A stretch of DNA of 64,000 bases. Origin: Chelydra serpentina (Eukaryota > Chordata > Testudines > Chelydridae). Of this stretch, positions 53,361-64,000 are shown in pieces. The notes beneath the pieces were generated by a model. It saw only the letters and a program-made list of their open reading frames with translations, was not told the origin of the DNA and did not search any database. The position numbers and the translations under genes are program-made. Location: positions 3,858,501 to 3,922,500 of the forward strand of contig JBAIAC010000035.1 of NCBI GenBank assembly GCA_037349315.1, written 5' to 3'. Numbering within the stretch: position 1 is the first letter of the stretch; the number at the start of each line of letters is the position of its first letter.

Positions 53361-54030
53361 CATTACTTTGTGAAGTGCTTTGAGATCCCCTGAGTATCCC
53401 TTGAGTATGAAAGGTCCAGTATAGAATGGACCAAAGACTGCAGCTTTCTGTCCTAATGTAAGGACAGAGGGAAGCAATTCATTACGAACCATTCCTCTTC
53501 GAATCCTGATTGACCGAGCACCTCCAATGACTTCACCGGCACCAGCATTTATTCAAAATTACCCCGAACCATAAAGATTGATTTCCAGCCTCAGCACTTA
53601 TATCTGCTGCATCCTGCTCTTCCGGGTGCAATGAACGGAGAGAGACCATTCAGATTTGACTGCAATTTAGCATTCATTTGCATTTTTAAATTAGCTAAGC
53701 TGTGGACCGTTGAAAAGCAATGACAGAGAATTTTTATAATACTTAGTCTTGTGGGAGTGTAAAAACGCCCGGATGGGAGGATTGCACTGAAGGAAAAGCA
53801 GTTTCCTGCACCTCAGAGCTCCACACCCATTTCTCTATTAGCACCGATAGGTCTGTCCTAGGTTACATGGCATCTCCAGAAAAACCCATATGCTGCAATC
53901 ATTCCGTAATGCTTTTTAATCTCTGCCCCCCCCCAAGATCCTAACCCTTCCCCTCTGCTTCCCCCTCTCGTCGGTCAGGATTTTTCCCTCTTTTATTAAT
54001 TCACGTGCACCCCCTTGTGTTTGGCCGCTC
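53361..54030. other. Intergenic DNA, nothing recognised
   Basis: No gene or bounded repeat identified. Confidence 0.4.
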
Positions 54031-54031
54031 A

Positions 54032-54313
54032 GGGTATGCCTACACTGAATGTAGGAGTGAGCTCCCCCCGCCCCCAGCCCAGGTCCACAGACTTGTGCTA
54101 GTGAGGCTTTCACTAGTGTGCTAAAAAGGTAGAGGTTGCTTTGACAGTGTGGCTCGGGCTCTCAAGCCCACCCACAGGCTTGAGAGCGCCTTCCCAAGTT
54201 GGGACGTCTACACAACTATTTTTAGAGTGCTCGCATGAGTCCCGCTAGCACAAGTCTGTAGACATGGGCTGGGAGGCTTGTGGTTACATGCCTTTATCAG
54301 TGTAGACATGCCC
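54032..54313. mobile_element. Harbinger-like MITE, third family
   Basis: Inverted ends GGGTATGCCTACACTG and CAGTGTAGACATGCCC. The flanks TCA (54029-54031) and TTA (54314-54316) differ at one base. It has GGGCTCTCAAGCCCACC pairing with its near-complement inside. Confidence 0.7.
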
Positions 54314-54344
54314 TTAGTGCCTAACTGAAGCTTAACCCCCCTCT

Positions 54345-54527
54345 AGGGGGGAGGGATAGCTCAGTGGTTTGAGCATTGGCCTGCTAAACCCAGGGTTGCG
54401 AGTTCACTCCTTGAGGGGGCCATTTAGGGATCTAGGGTAAAAATTGGGGATTGGTCCTGCTTTAAGCAGGGGGTTGGACTAGATGACCTCCTAAGGTCCC
54501 TTCTAACCCTGATATTCTATGATTCTA
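54345..54527 (+). repeat. Full-length tRNA-headed SINE with CR1-like tail
   Basis: The 5' part is tRNA-like: TAGCTCAGTGGTTTGAGCA (A box), GCTAAACCCAGGGTTGCGAG and TTCACTCC (B box region). The middle is GGGGGCCATTTAGGGATCTA. The 3' part GGTTGGACTAGATGACCTCC to TTCTATGATTCT matches a CR1 tail. This suits a polymerase III-transcribed SINE mobilised by CR1 machinery, as known in turtles. Confidence 0.85.
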
Positions 54528-54641
54528 GTCTGCACTGCAAAATCTATACACCATCACCTTAGAGCTGAAAGTAAGTACTCAGCCCTCCTTGAAGGCAGGG
54601 AAATGGCAACTGGAGTGGAAATGAAGTAAACTACAACAATG

Positions 54642-54774
54642 ATGCATCCGATGAAGTGGGTACTAACCCACGAAAGCTTATGCTGAAATAAATTTGTTAG
54701 TCTCTAAGGTGCTACAAGTTTTTCTTTCTTATTTTCGTTTTGCTGACACAGACTAACACGGCTACTACACTGAA
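54642..54774. repeat. Penelope-like terminal repeat, copy G
   Basis: ATGCATCCGATGAAGTGGG ... CCCACGAAAGCTTATGCTG ... GCTGACACAGACTAACACGG CTACTACACTGAA, flanked by TACAACAATG at 54632-54641 and 54775-54784 (10 bp). The ribozyme-like core has CCGATGA and G at the cleavage position, so it is probably inactive. Confidence 0.75.
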
Positions 54775-54784
54775 TACAACAATG

Positions 54785-56618
54785 TTTGGCACTCTGAGCT
54801 ACTGACCCAACTGGTTCTTTGCCCATATATTCACAGTAGTATCTTACCAAAGGCTGTAAACAATTTACTGTACATTTTGACCAATTGAGTTGATATTTCA
54901 CAATATATGGCCTTTAAGTGCCAGGTGAATATCCCAATTTTTCTCCCCTCTACCTGCCTTGCTGCCAGAATAATTCAATTGACACACTAACTAAAGATCA
55001 CGCGATTTGGTGCATTCCATCCCCTCGAACACTGATATCAGCTGAACACATTCCAAAGAGGGACCCCAGATTCCAACCCTGGAAAGAGAGTTACCATAAC
55101 TAAGCACTATCTGAGATAGGTGGACAATCTTCCATCTTGGGGGGCCGCTGCTCTGCCCCATTGCACACTATTGACTACCCTTTGGCTCAGTTTATTTCCT
55201 TTGTTGTGCTTTGTTTTCCCCTCTCTGGCATCTAACTTAGTGTGATTTCAATTGTCCATCCTGGGGCAACCATCCCAGGAACGTGCCATCAGAAAATGAG
55301 CCCGTTATGCATGTCGGGCATGATGATGACATGCTCAGACCTATGAGTCGGTGCTTGCAGGATGGACAAAAACCAGAATGATGGGAACAAATAAGTCGAC
55401 AATTAATAGGAAGTAGATACAATAGAAGCCCACTCACTTCCATCCCTGTGGACCAGCGAACACGCTTCTGGGGCTTCATTGTAATGAGCTGTAGCTGCAT
55501 CTATTTGTAGTCATCACTGACGATGAGACCTGAGACCTCAGCACCAGCAGTATGAATCCCTACTACCTGAATTAGTTCTTGCTAAGTACTGATCCTGCTG
55601 GGGTAAGCAACCACAGGGAAATATGATCATATGCATATATCTACATTGAAGAAAATGGCATGCAGCATCAAGGTTAATTGTCATATGTTATGAACGAATT
55701 AGCAGAGGACCGTACCATGGAATGATAGGATATTTACTGTGTAAGCACCATATAGTATCAGGGTATTCACAGTGTGTCATTAGTTTCTGGACAATTGAGA
55801 TATTAAGTAATAAACATGTATCCTCTACACACACAAGCCATTTGTCTTTGGGAGAAAAAGCAAGAAAACTTTTCAAGCGGCCTTCCAACAGGTGGCTACA
55901 ACTTGTTAATCATTCTACCGGCATCAAATGCATTAACTCCATGACCGCACAGTAGAGGCCTCATTATTCTAACAGCAGAGTGAGCTCAGCTGCCGTTCCC
56001 TGGAGGCCCCCCCAAACCGCCATTGTTTTATTACCATGTCACTCCTAGTTTTAACACATATTAATCACAGAAATTTTTTATTTCACCCCTGGAATTAAGC
56101 GGCCTGTTCTAAGCTTTCTAGTTGGAGGGCAGAAAGAAGTTCTTAAACCTGAGGAATATAAAAGCAAAAAAAAAAAATGTAATGGGGATGGAATGATGAG
56201 CCCGGGTCCTTTCACATGCGCCGTCACTAGATTTACAAGTTGCATGTTCACCTTACTGATTTTTTTCAAGGTGAATTGAGTGTTGGTGGGCTGGTATTGA
56301 CACTTGATACACTGTAACCATTCCGTGGATAAACATTCTTCAGAGATGCCAGTCTAGCCCAAACATACCAAGGGGGCTCAAGGGTGACGTCACGAGAAAC
56401 CAATCCTGGCCATCTTGTTATCGCCTTATTATAATGTATTATCATTATGGAATTATATTATCATATTATTATTATTAGGCTGGAAGACCAGTGCATTACG
56501 AAGCACATTTACCAAGGAATGCCACTTCACGGCCAGTGTTCACATGCTTGCTAAAAGCTTCGGTGGTGCAATAAGATCACCAATGATGGACATAGTCTTA
56601 ACATCCTGCCAGACTCTC
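54785..56618. other. Intergenic DNA, nothing recognised
   Basis: AT-rich; an A-run near 56168 and ATTATT repeats near 56440-56475. No coding signal. Confidence 0.4.
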
Positions 56619-56621
56619 TTA

Positions 56622-56916
56622 CAGCTGGTCTTTACTATGGGGAGATTGATGCTGCTGCAATTGATGCAGCTGGGATCGATTGAGCAGGTCTAGTGATGAG
56701 CCGCTAAAAAGACGGCAGAGCGCTCTTCGGTCAATCTCAGTACTCCAGGTCTCCGAGACGAGTAAGGGAAGTCGACCGGAAAGCATCTCCCATCGACGCA
56801 GCACAGTGACGACACCGGGGTAAGTAGACCTAAACTACGTCGACTCCAGCTACGTGAATACCATAGCTGGAGTAGCGTAACTTAGGTTGACTTACCCCCA
56901 TAGTGAAGACAAGCCC
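56622..56916. mobile_element. PIF/Harbinger-like MITE (copy 5), TTA duplication
   Basis: 295 bp, flanked by TTA at 56619-56621 and 56917-56919. It keeps the right hairpin (GACTCCAGCTACGTGAATAC pairing with ATAGCTGGAGTAGCG). The left half is more decayed. Confidence 0.75.
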
Positions 56917-56919
56917 TTA

Positions 56920-57790
56920 GGGACCTAGAGGGGCTTGACGTGCAAGGAGGCTATGTTCCTTTAGGATTTTCCCCGATGGGGCGGAGGGACCCTAGTGATC
57001 AAAATCTTCTTGCATGTTCATTCATCTTCTTGGTGGAGGCCAGTCACCAGGATACTCACGGTGATAGCCAAATGGGGGACTGACATGACAGCACTGGCTC
57101 ATGTCATGTAAACCACATCTAACAGAGGGCACGGCTTTCAGGCAAAACCCAGCGCATCCAGATTTCCACCAGAGACCTAGCAACCCCCTATAAATGCTTT
57201 GTCCCATTCAGCCTCATTGCTGCAATAATCCCCTTCCCTGCAGAGGCAGATCAGTGAGACAGGTGCTGCGTGGGAAGAAAAACAGTGACACAGAAATTAC
57301 GCATGGAAAAGGTTGCTTCTCCCTTTGCCATCACCTTGGATGGGATGGAATCTAGCCTCCCAAAAGGTTGAATTGTATATGAGAGGCATTTGATTGGAAC
57401 AGCTATAACCACCCAAAGGCTGCCAATGCAGTTCAATGCCATATTTCTTTGACAAGATTCTCATTTCAGTCCCGCTGCTGATGCTGCAGTGCAGTAGAGG
57501 GGCTGGGTACCGCAACAGTAGAGGTGCCAGCCTTTGCAGAAGACGTTACCCCAAACACCCTTCTGCACATCTCTAGAGATTCTCCAGCTACAGCATGAGT
57601 TAAATCACTGCATGAAAAGGGGAGCGGGGGGGGGCGGGGGCGTCAATTCTACGAGTCACACCAGCATCCCCACTCCCAGTGAAACAGCTTTTAATATCCA
57701 GCACCACGTACGGGCACGTTTGCCTATGCAGTCACTGTACTGAAAAATAACTCAAGCTCCTGTTCTAAATCTACCAAGTACTGATTTAGT
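56920..57790. other. Intergenic DNA, nothing recognised
   Basis: A G-rich run at 57621-57641; otherwise unremarkable. Confidence 0.4.
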
Positions 57791-57880
57791 TGGGGTTGGT
57801 CCTGCTTTGAGCAGGGGGTTGGACTAGATGACCTCCTGAGGTCCCTTCCAACCCTGAGATTCTATGATTCTATGATTCTA
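57791..57880 (+). mobile_element. CR1 or SINE 3' tail
   Basis: GGGGTTGGTCCTGCTTTGAG, GGTTGGACTAGATGACCTCC and TTCTATGATTCTATGATTCT, the CR1-type 3' end with three 8-bp terminal repeats. Confidence 0.8.
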
Positions 57881-58009
57881 CTCCCAGCTGTCCCCCATCT
57901 AATGACCTATTATCTGAATACTTTACAGGTCGGACTTGCAACTGTATAGCCAGGAATTTCTCCCTGCCCCCATCTTTATTCACATGCAGTGCCTAATAAG
58001 ATGCTAGGC

Positions 58010-58295
58010 GAAGTAGAATTGAGTGGTTAAAACAGCAGGCAGACTGGGCATCAGCAGCTCTGGGTTCTAATCCCAACTCCGAGACCGACTTTCTGTGTGA
58101 TCTTGGGGGGAGTTACTTACCTGTGGCTCAGTTTCCCAATTTATAATACTTCCCTATCTCATGGGGCATGGTAGGATTTAAGTAGTATATGCAAAGTGCT
58201 TTGAAATCCTCTGCGCTCTGTTAACTGCTGACCCCGTTTACCAGTCTTTAAAGTGCCTAGCACACATTAGATGCTGAATAAACATTTATTATAAT
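58010..58295 (+). repeat. MIR-like CORE-SINE
   Basis: GCATCAGCAGCTCTGGGTTC, AATCCCAACTCCGAGACCGA, GGCTCAGTTTCCCAATTTAT and GCAAAGTGCTTTGAAATCCT keep the order of a MIR/CORE-SINE including the 3' LINE-like end. Confidence 0.6.
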
Positions 58296-58886
58296 AATCA
58301 GCAGCAGTTGCACAGATGATTTAGAACATGATACAGCAGAATGACAAAGCTAGTGCGTCAGTTAGAATAACAAGGCTGCAGTCACGGAGCAATCTTTATG
58401 ACCATTTGAAAAAGAACCTTGGTGCTTCCTTCTCAAGGCACTTATATCCGAGCAACCAGTAAAATGTCCAAACAGGAGACTTGGGCTTAAACATGGGTGC
58501 TGCAACGGAAGCATTGCTCATGTATTTAAAGGCAGGATGCAAGTATCTAGCCAATCAGTGTGAGGTGGACTCTTTTCCCTTGGCTAGAAGGATGGTAACC
58601 AGGGCAAAAGACATCAAGGATGGAGGAGATAAAGCAGGGAAAATACAAGGTTTATCAGTGGCTATCATGGATGAAGAAGGGCCCCAGAACTGATATTGTT
58701 CTACAGTTACAGGGCAATTACCTTGGAATTTCATGATCAGTTTTGAAATATAACAAGCTGGATCTCTCCGCTAACATGGATGTTAGAAACTGCCAGCTAA
58801 GCATTAATTAATTATTGAATTGTTTGTCATATTGAATGTTTCTTGATAGTTATATTTCAACTATTGTTGTTTATATTTCTATAAAA
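58296..58886. other. Intergenic DNA, nothing recognised
   Basis: AT-rich; no coding or bounded repeat signal. Confidence 0.4.
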
Positions 58887-60268
58887 AGGGAAACAAAAAC
58901 AACCCAGGAAACTACAGACCAGTTAGTTTAACTTCTGTGCCAGGGAAAATAATGGAGCAAGTAATTAAGGAAATCATCTGCAAACACTTGGAAGGTGGTA
59001 AGGTGATAGGGAATAACCAGCATGGATTTGTAAAGAACAAATCATGTCAAACCAATCTGATAGCTTTCTTTGATAGGATAACAAGTCTTGTGGATAAGGG
59101 AGAAGCGGTGGATGTGGTATACCTAGACTTTAGTAAGGCATTTGATACGGTCTCGCATGATATTCTTATAAATAAACTAGGGACATACAATTTAGATGGG
59201 GCTACTATAAGGTGGGTGTGCAACTGGCTGGATAACCATACTCAGAGAGTAGTTATTAATGGTTCCCAATCCTGCTGGAAAGGTATAATGAGTGGGGTTC
59301 CGCAAAGGTCTGTTTTGGGACCGGCTCTGTTCAATATCTTCATCAATGACTTGGATATTGGCATAGAAAGTACGCTTATGAAGTTTGCAGATGATACCAA
59401 ACTGGAAGGGATTACAACTGCTTTGGAGGATAGGGTCATAATTCAAAATGATCTGGACAAATTGGAGAAATGGTCAGAGGTAAACAGGATGAAGTTTAAT
59501 AAGGACAAATGCAAAGTGCTCCACTTAGGTAGGAACAATCCGTTTCACACATACAGAATGGGAGGAGACTGTCTAGGAAGGAGTACGGCAGAAAGGGATC
59601 TAGGGGTTATAGTGGACCACAAGCTAAATATGAGTCAACAGTGTGACGCTGTTGCAAAAAAAGCAAACATGATTCTGGACTGCATTAACAGGTGTGTGGT
59701 GAGCAAGACACGAGAAGTCATTCTTCCGCTCTACTCTGCGCTGGTTAGGCTTCAACTGGAGTATTGTGTCCAGATCTGGGCACCACATTTCAAGAAAGAT
59801 GTGGAGATATTGGAGAGGGTCCACAGAAGAGCAACAAGAATGATTAAGTGTCTAGAGAACATGACCTATGAAGGAAGGCTGAAGGAATTGGGTTTGTTTA
59901 GTTTGGAAAAGAGAAGAGTGAGAGGGGACATGATAGCGGTCTTCAGGTATCTAAAAGGGTGTCATAAGGAGGAGGGAGAAAACTTGTTCATCTTAGCATC
60001 TGAGGATAGAACAAGAAGCAATGGGCTTAAACTGCAGCAAGGGAAGTTTAGGTTGGACATTAGGAAAAAGTTCCTAACTGTCAGGGTGGTTAAACACTGG
60101 AATAAACTGCCCAGGGCGGTTGTGGAATCTCCATCTCTGGAGATATTTAAGAGTAGGTTAGATAAATGTCTATCAGGGATGGTCTAGACAGTAATTGGTC
60201 CTGCCATGAGGGCAGGGGGCTGGACTCGATGACCTCTCGAGGTCCCTTCCAGCCCTAGAATCTATGAA
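58887..60268 (+). mobile_element. CR1 LINE, 5'-truncated, long 3' segment
   Basis: Begins inside ORF2 and runs to the CR1 tail (GGGGGCTGGACTCGATGACC, CTTCCAGCCCTAGAATCTAT GA). The frame is open for 416 codons. It is the best-preserved LINE of the window. Confidence 0.9.
58937..60187 (+). CDS. CR1 ORF2 reverse transcriptase, partial
   Basis: 416 codons from an internal Met. RT motifs: VYLDFSKAFDTVSHD at residues 61-75, SGVPQRSVLGPALF at 119-132, and the catalytic F150-A-D-D153, followed by the thumb and C-terminal region (LERVHRRATRMIK, LGLFSLEKRR). The endonuclease domain, the RT N terminus and ORF1 are missing. In the normally invariant GVPQGS motif the second Gly is Arg (residue 124), so polymerase activity is doubtful even though the frame is open. 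Not a host gene. Confidence 0.85.
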   Translation: MPGKIMEQVIKEIICKHLEGGKVIGNNQHGFVKNKSCQTNLIAFFDRITSLVDKGEAVDVVYLDFSKAFDTVSHDILINKLGTYNLDGATIRWVCNWLDNHTQRVVINGSQSCWKGIMSGVPQRSVLGPALFNIFINDLDIGIESTLMKFADDTKLEGITTALEDRVIIQNDLDKLEKWSEVNRMKFNKDKCKVLHLGRNNPFHTYRMGGDCLGRSTAERDLGVIVDHKLNMSQQCDAVAKKANMILDCINRCVVSKTREVILPLYSALVRLQLEYCVQIWAPHFKKDVEILERVHRRATRMIKCLENMTYEGRLKELGLFSLEKRRVRGDMIAVFRYLKGCHKEEGENLFILASEDRTRSNGLKLQQGKFRLDIRKKFLTVRVVKHWNKLPRAVVESPSLEIFKSRLDKCLSGMV

Positions 60269-61480
60269 AAACGACTAAGGGGTCTATTTCCGCTCCTCAG
60301 TCTGTGTGAATATCAGGTAGTTCCCACTTGTGCTCATGGGCGCAATGAGCATGAGTATTAGAGCTACAGGAAATTGGTCTCTTCCCCTATGAAAAATTTT
60401 AACAAAACTGGACAATTTTCATGTCAGGTAATTTAATATATTTTGGTTTTTGACAGCTGAACATTGAAAAATTTCAGTTGGTTGAGAAAACTTCACCTGG
60501 TTGAGCAAAGATTTTGGGGTTTGGTTTTTTTGTTTATTTTGCAGTTGCTGATGACAAAAACATTTTTGTTTTTCAGTTAATCCACCAACAAAAAATGCTG
60601 AAAGGGGAAAATTCCCACCGAATTTTTTTTATTTCCAATTTAAAATAAAAAAACCATTTTTGTCCAAAAAGAAAATATTTCAAATGAAACATTTTCACCA
60701 GATTTACTTCCTATTGTAAGCAAACTCTAGCCACTCTTTTCTGAAGAGGGCTACAGGAGAGGAGTGGGCAGTGGGCAGAATGATTTGGTCCTTACTGAGT
60801 TTTGCTAGGTGTGAGGGTTAGAAATAAAAGGCTTTTTTTTCTCTTTCCGTTGTAAAATGTTTCCTATAGATCCTGCTGGAAGAGCAACTGCGCTGAGTTA
60901 ACCCATTGGAATTGGAATTTTTGCATTTCCCAATTTTTTTGCTATTTAATCTTTTCTGTCTAATCTATGGTCCAGCTTTTCAGACTTGCTGGTACACAAC
61001 CCAGAGTGCGAAAAAAGAGCATGTATTATTTGTGCACAGTGGTGGTGACTGGACATGCAGATTATACAAGCCTGAAATGCTTGAAAATCTGGATTGACAT
61101 TAACAGTGACAAGATAAAGAATTAGTAGGGTGCACAGTTGCCCTATAAAATAAAGAGGTACCTATAAGTCCATATTGGTTTAAAAGGTATTGCTTATACC
61201 CCTAAGATTTAAGATCTGCCTTTGAATGGCGCAGCTACAAGCCATGATTCTTTCAGCAACTGTTTTATTATGTTTGAGCACCAGAGGGCACTTGGCTTTA
61301 AAATAGAATGTACTGACTAGCAGACCTGATGTTCCAAGTCTAGACCGTTTTCTCTTCTAGGTGGCCATAACCCGTGTAGGGAAGCAGAAACATCCCAAGT
61401 TCCATCTTTGTAGAGTTTCCTTCAAATTTGTCTACTGGGGCAGGAGGAGGGGGAGGATGTTTTTCAATCAGTGGAAGAAA
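60269..61480. other. AT-rich intergenic DNA with decayed MITE-like repeats
   Basis: 60390-60735 is rich in AAAAATTTCA/TTTTTGGTT blocks resembling the body of the TAGAGCTGG-type MITEs. Ends are not clear. No coding signal. Confidence 0.35.
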
Positions 61481-62095
61481 CGAAGGTATTTTAATGTTTT
61501 GACTCAGACCGAAAACAGAAAAATTTGAAAGTTTTGGCAAATCAAAAAGTTTGGGCTGAACAAAACATTTTATTTTGACAACTATCCAAACACTTCATTT
61601 CAGTTTTGACTATTCTTAAATGTTTTTGAACTTGCTGAAAACTAAAATTAAAGGCAACTTTGAAAAGAAAAGTCATTTCTCAGCCCCCCCCACCCCAAAA
61701 AAAATCGTATAAAAAATAGCAGAACAAAATGTTTCAATTTCTTTTTCATGGGTCTCCAGTCGCCACTGTGCATCTTAACTCAGTAGCTTATGTTCATGTA
61801 ATCAGAAAATACAGTGCTATGAAAAACAGCAGCATTGTAATTCATATTTGCAATATGGAAGGAGGAGCAGAGTTAACATAACCAGACTCAGCAGAAAATT
61901 TGAAAAGCTTTAGATTGATCCAGTGACACAAAGCAGCCAGAAACCCAGATTAATCAGCTAGTTAGTTGTGTGTTAACAGTTGCTTTGCACCATCAGAGCA
62001 GAACAAAAGCATCCAGAACATACTGGAGAATCTGGCTCCTTATCTGTGAGTTTCTGCCCTTTCCAATGTTTTCTTTTGTCAATTTTAACATTCTT
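61481..62095. other. AT-rich intergenic DNA
   Basis: Similar AAAATTTGAAAG-type blocks at 61490-61750, with a C-run at 61684-61690. No gene. Confidence 0.35.
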
Positions 62096-62290
62096 GGTCA
62101 AATTCTGCTCTCAGTTTCACCAGTGTAAATCCCCAATAACTCCATAAAAATCAGTGGAGTTCCTCTGGATTTACACTAGTGTAAATGGCAATAGATTTGA
62201 CTTTCGAAGCCAGGTCCTCAGCTCGTGTAGATCAGTGTAGCTCCATTACATCAGTAGAACTATGCTGATTTATGACAGCTCCGAATCTGG
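62096..62290. repeat. Interspersed repeat with CAGTGTAAAT-type inverted blocks
   Basis: TCAAATTCTGCTCTCAGTTT, ACCAGTGTAAATCCCC and GGATTTACACTAGTGTAAAT, ending CCGAATCTGGCCCTTG. A common inverted-block reptile repeat; related sequence at 51315-51415. Class unknown. Confidence 0.45.
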
Positions 62291-64000
62291 CCCTTGCTGA
62301 ATAACTATGTACAAATTAACTGTATCTTACAGTTTTTCATCTGTGGATTCTAAATTTGAGGAGCTCACAGAGAAAGGATTAGCAGAAGCACACTCACCAG
62401 AAAGGAACATTCCGTTTTCATGCAGATATCCTCTGGAATAAGCAAAAAGAGATCAGCAATAAAGCAAGCATGATACACGGACAGAGTTGTCACTACACAG
62501 AATTATTCAAAAAGTTTTCCATGGGCGTTTGGTGCTAGGGAGTTGTAGACTTCCTCTTGCAATCTTCCAGCTCAGACTTTCAGGGCATAACTAGGATGCA
62601 TCCTGCAGGAGAAAAATACATAATTGACCCATAATCTACAAAGCTGGTGAAAGAGACACAAATTCTCTATGTAACTGGCTTATAAATCATTCCAGGAGTG
62701 AGTAATGATACCAGGACAAGCAATTTATTTTAAGCACTTGAGAGTTTATTTACAGGAAACATACCAGTTTAGCTATATTTAAACTCCTTTGCTGGTCTGG
62801 CCAGTGTTAGGGTGACAAGTGTGTACAGTGATTTATTCCTCCTCTTTAACTTCTTAAATTTTTCAAGAAAGAGGCAGCGTCAAAAAAGAGCTCATTCCAA
62901 TTAATACAGAGAGAGAGTGTGTGTAAAATATATACTGGCCCCTAACCCTCCACTCAGTGAAGAAAGGGGAAAGGCTTTAAGCCACCTCTTATCCTCCCCA
63001 ATACTGGGGCTGGCTGGTGAGGGAGATGGTGGGGGGCGCAATTTAATCCGTGGCATAACACGCTGGCTTGTAATGGCCCCTTGGGGATCAGTGTGCCATC
63101 TGAGGATTGCCAGAGTGCAGTGTGTGTGCTCCAGCCAGGCTCCCATTAACACCCACACACCCACACCCTGTGTATATGCTGGATCTGCAGGCAATGCAAT
63201 GCAGCAGCAGCAAAAATGCTAAGCATTTACCATGCATAGCACTTTATATTTCTAAAGTGTTACATGAACATTAGCTACTGCATTAAGATGCATAGTGGAG
63301 GCTGGAGACTCCTGAACACTTTGATTCATGTTGGGGGGGGGCGGGGTTCTTCCCCATCTCCCTAGCTTACCTGTTGGGAAATAGTCATTACTCCCTCAGG
63401 AAAGGGGAGAAAGAGCAGCTTCTTAGCCCTCTCCCTGTAGTAGGATAAGGTCTTTGGGGAACACCTTTTGCAGGGAAATCCTTTTCAGTAGCAATCCTTC
63501 ATGGGGCTGGGAGGGAGGCAAGGGGTTTGGGTGGCAAATTTGATTCTGGGCCCTTAGAGCTGAAGTAGCCTATGGAGTGGGGGCGGATTCAGGGGCGAGG
63601 GAATTTTAAGGGCTTTATTTGGAATCTTCCCATTGGCGGGAGCAGAAGCTGAGGAGAGTGACGCTTGGGAATCACGCTCACTCACGTGAGACAGGGTGGG
63701 GCCGCTCAGGAGCAATCCCCTGCACTCAAAAGCTCCCTTCCCAGACAGAGGGCATTGGGGTTTAGCCCCTTCCTTTGCCTTTGCAGGAGTCAGCTGGGCC
63801 TTCGCCGGCTTTCTGTGGCTGCTAGCGCTTCTCTCTGCCAGGGCACAGACACCGGTGACAGTAGGTGACAAACTACAATAATGTCCTCCCATATGTGCTG
63901 TGCTTCGACGAGCAACAGGGCCATCTAGTTCTGCTTATGTGACTCGTTTTTAATGCGCGGGATTTCGGAACGTGAATAACAAAGTTTCAGGGAATGACAT
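62291..64000. other. Intergenic DNA to window end; one weak exon-like stretch
   Basis: No firm gene. At 63765-63880 a pyrimidine-rich tract and TTTGCAG precede an open stretch reading GVSWAFAGFLWLLALLSARA, which looks like a signal peptide. There is no supporting ATG context, downstream exon or known homologue that I can name. Confidence 0.3.

Noticed and set aside
54345..54420. tRNA gene
   Set aside because: Has A- and B-box-like sequences but cannot form a full cloverleaf and continues into a CR1-type tail; it is a SINE head.

Overview
This window is vertebrate nuclear DNA, most probably from a turtle. The evidence is an intron-containing G-protein-coupled-receptor gene embedded in CR1 LINEs, tRNA-headed SINEs with a CR1-like tail, Penelope-like terminal repeats, Harbinger-like and hAT-like MITEs and a Ty3/gypsy LTR retrotransposon. 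The species assignment is an inference from repeat content. No bacterial or phage genes, CRISPR arrays or operons are present.

Region 1 (1-4552) is upstream DNA with a 5'-truncated CR1 split by a MITE and a small hAT-like element. Region 2 (4553-17550) is a complete four-exon neuromedin U receptor 2 gene (NMUR2) on the + strand. It encodes a 396-residue class A GPCR; all three introns have GT-AG junctions and keep the frame. The introns contain Penelope-like and MITE repeats. Region 3 (17551-33900) is gene-free and dense in repeats: antisense CR1 tails, a 1.2-kb fold-back Penelope-like element with a GIY-YIG endonuclease remnant, and a possible ERV-type LTR carrying three nested DNA elements.

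Region 4 (34014-42596) is a young, apparently intact Ty3/gypsy retrotransposon on the - strand. It has two 1456-bp LTRs that look identical, a tRNA-Pro type primer binding site, a polypurine tract and one uninterrupted 1841-codon gag-pol frame. Its Gag resembles the PNMA (paraneoplastic Ma antigen) family. Region 5 (42597-64000) is again gene-poor, with more MITEs, SINEs, Penelope-like ends, a minisatellite, a polypurine tract and a 1.4-kb CR1 whose partial reverse transcriptase frame is open.

The only host gene I can support is NMUR2. The two observations most worth following are: (a) the intact gypsy element with a PNMA-like Gag, and (b) at least eight copies of a Penelope-like terminal repeat carrying a hammerhead-ribozyme-like core. 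In that core the one base that differs between otherwise intact CUGANGA boxes is N7, the position the hammerhead consensus leaves free. Coordinates of old repeats are approximate; those bounded by target-site duplications were read from the sequence.
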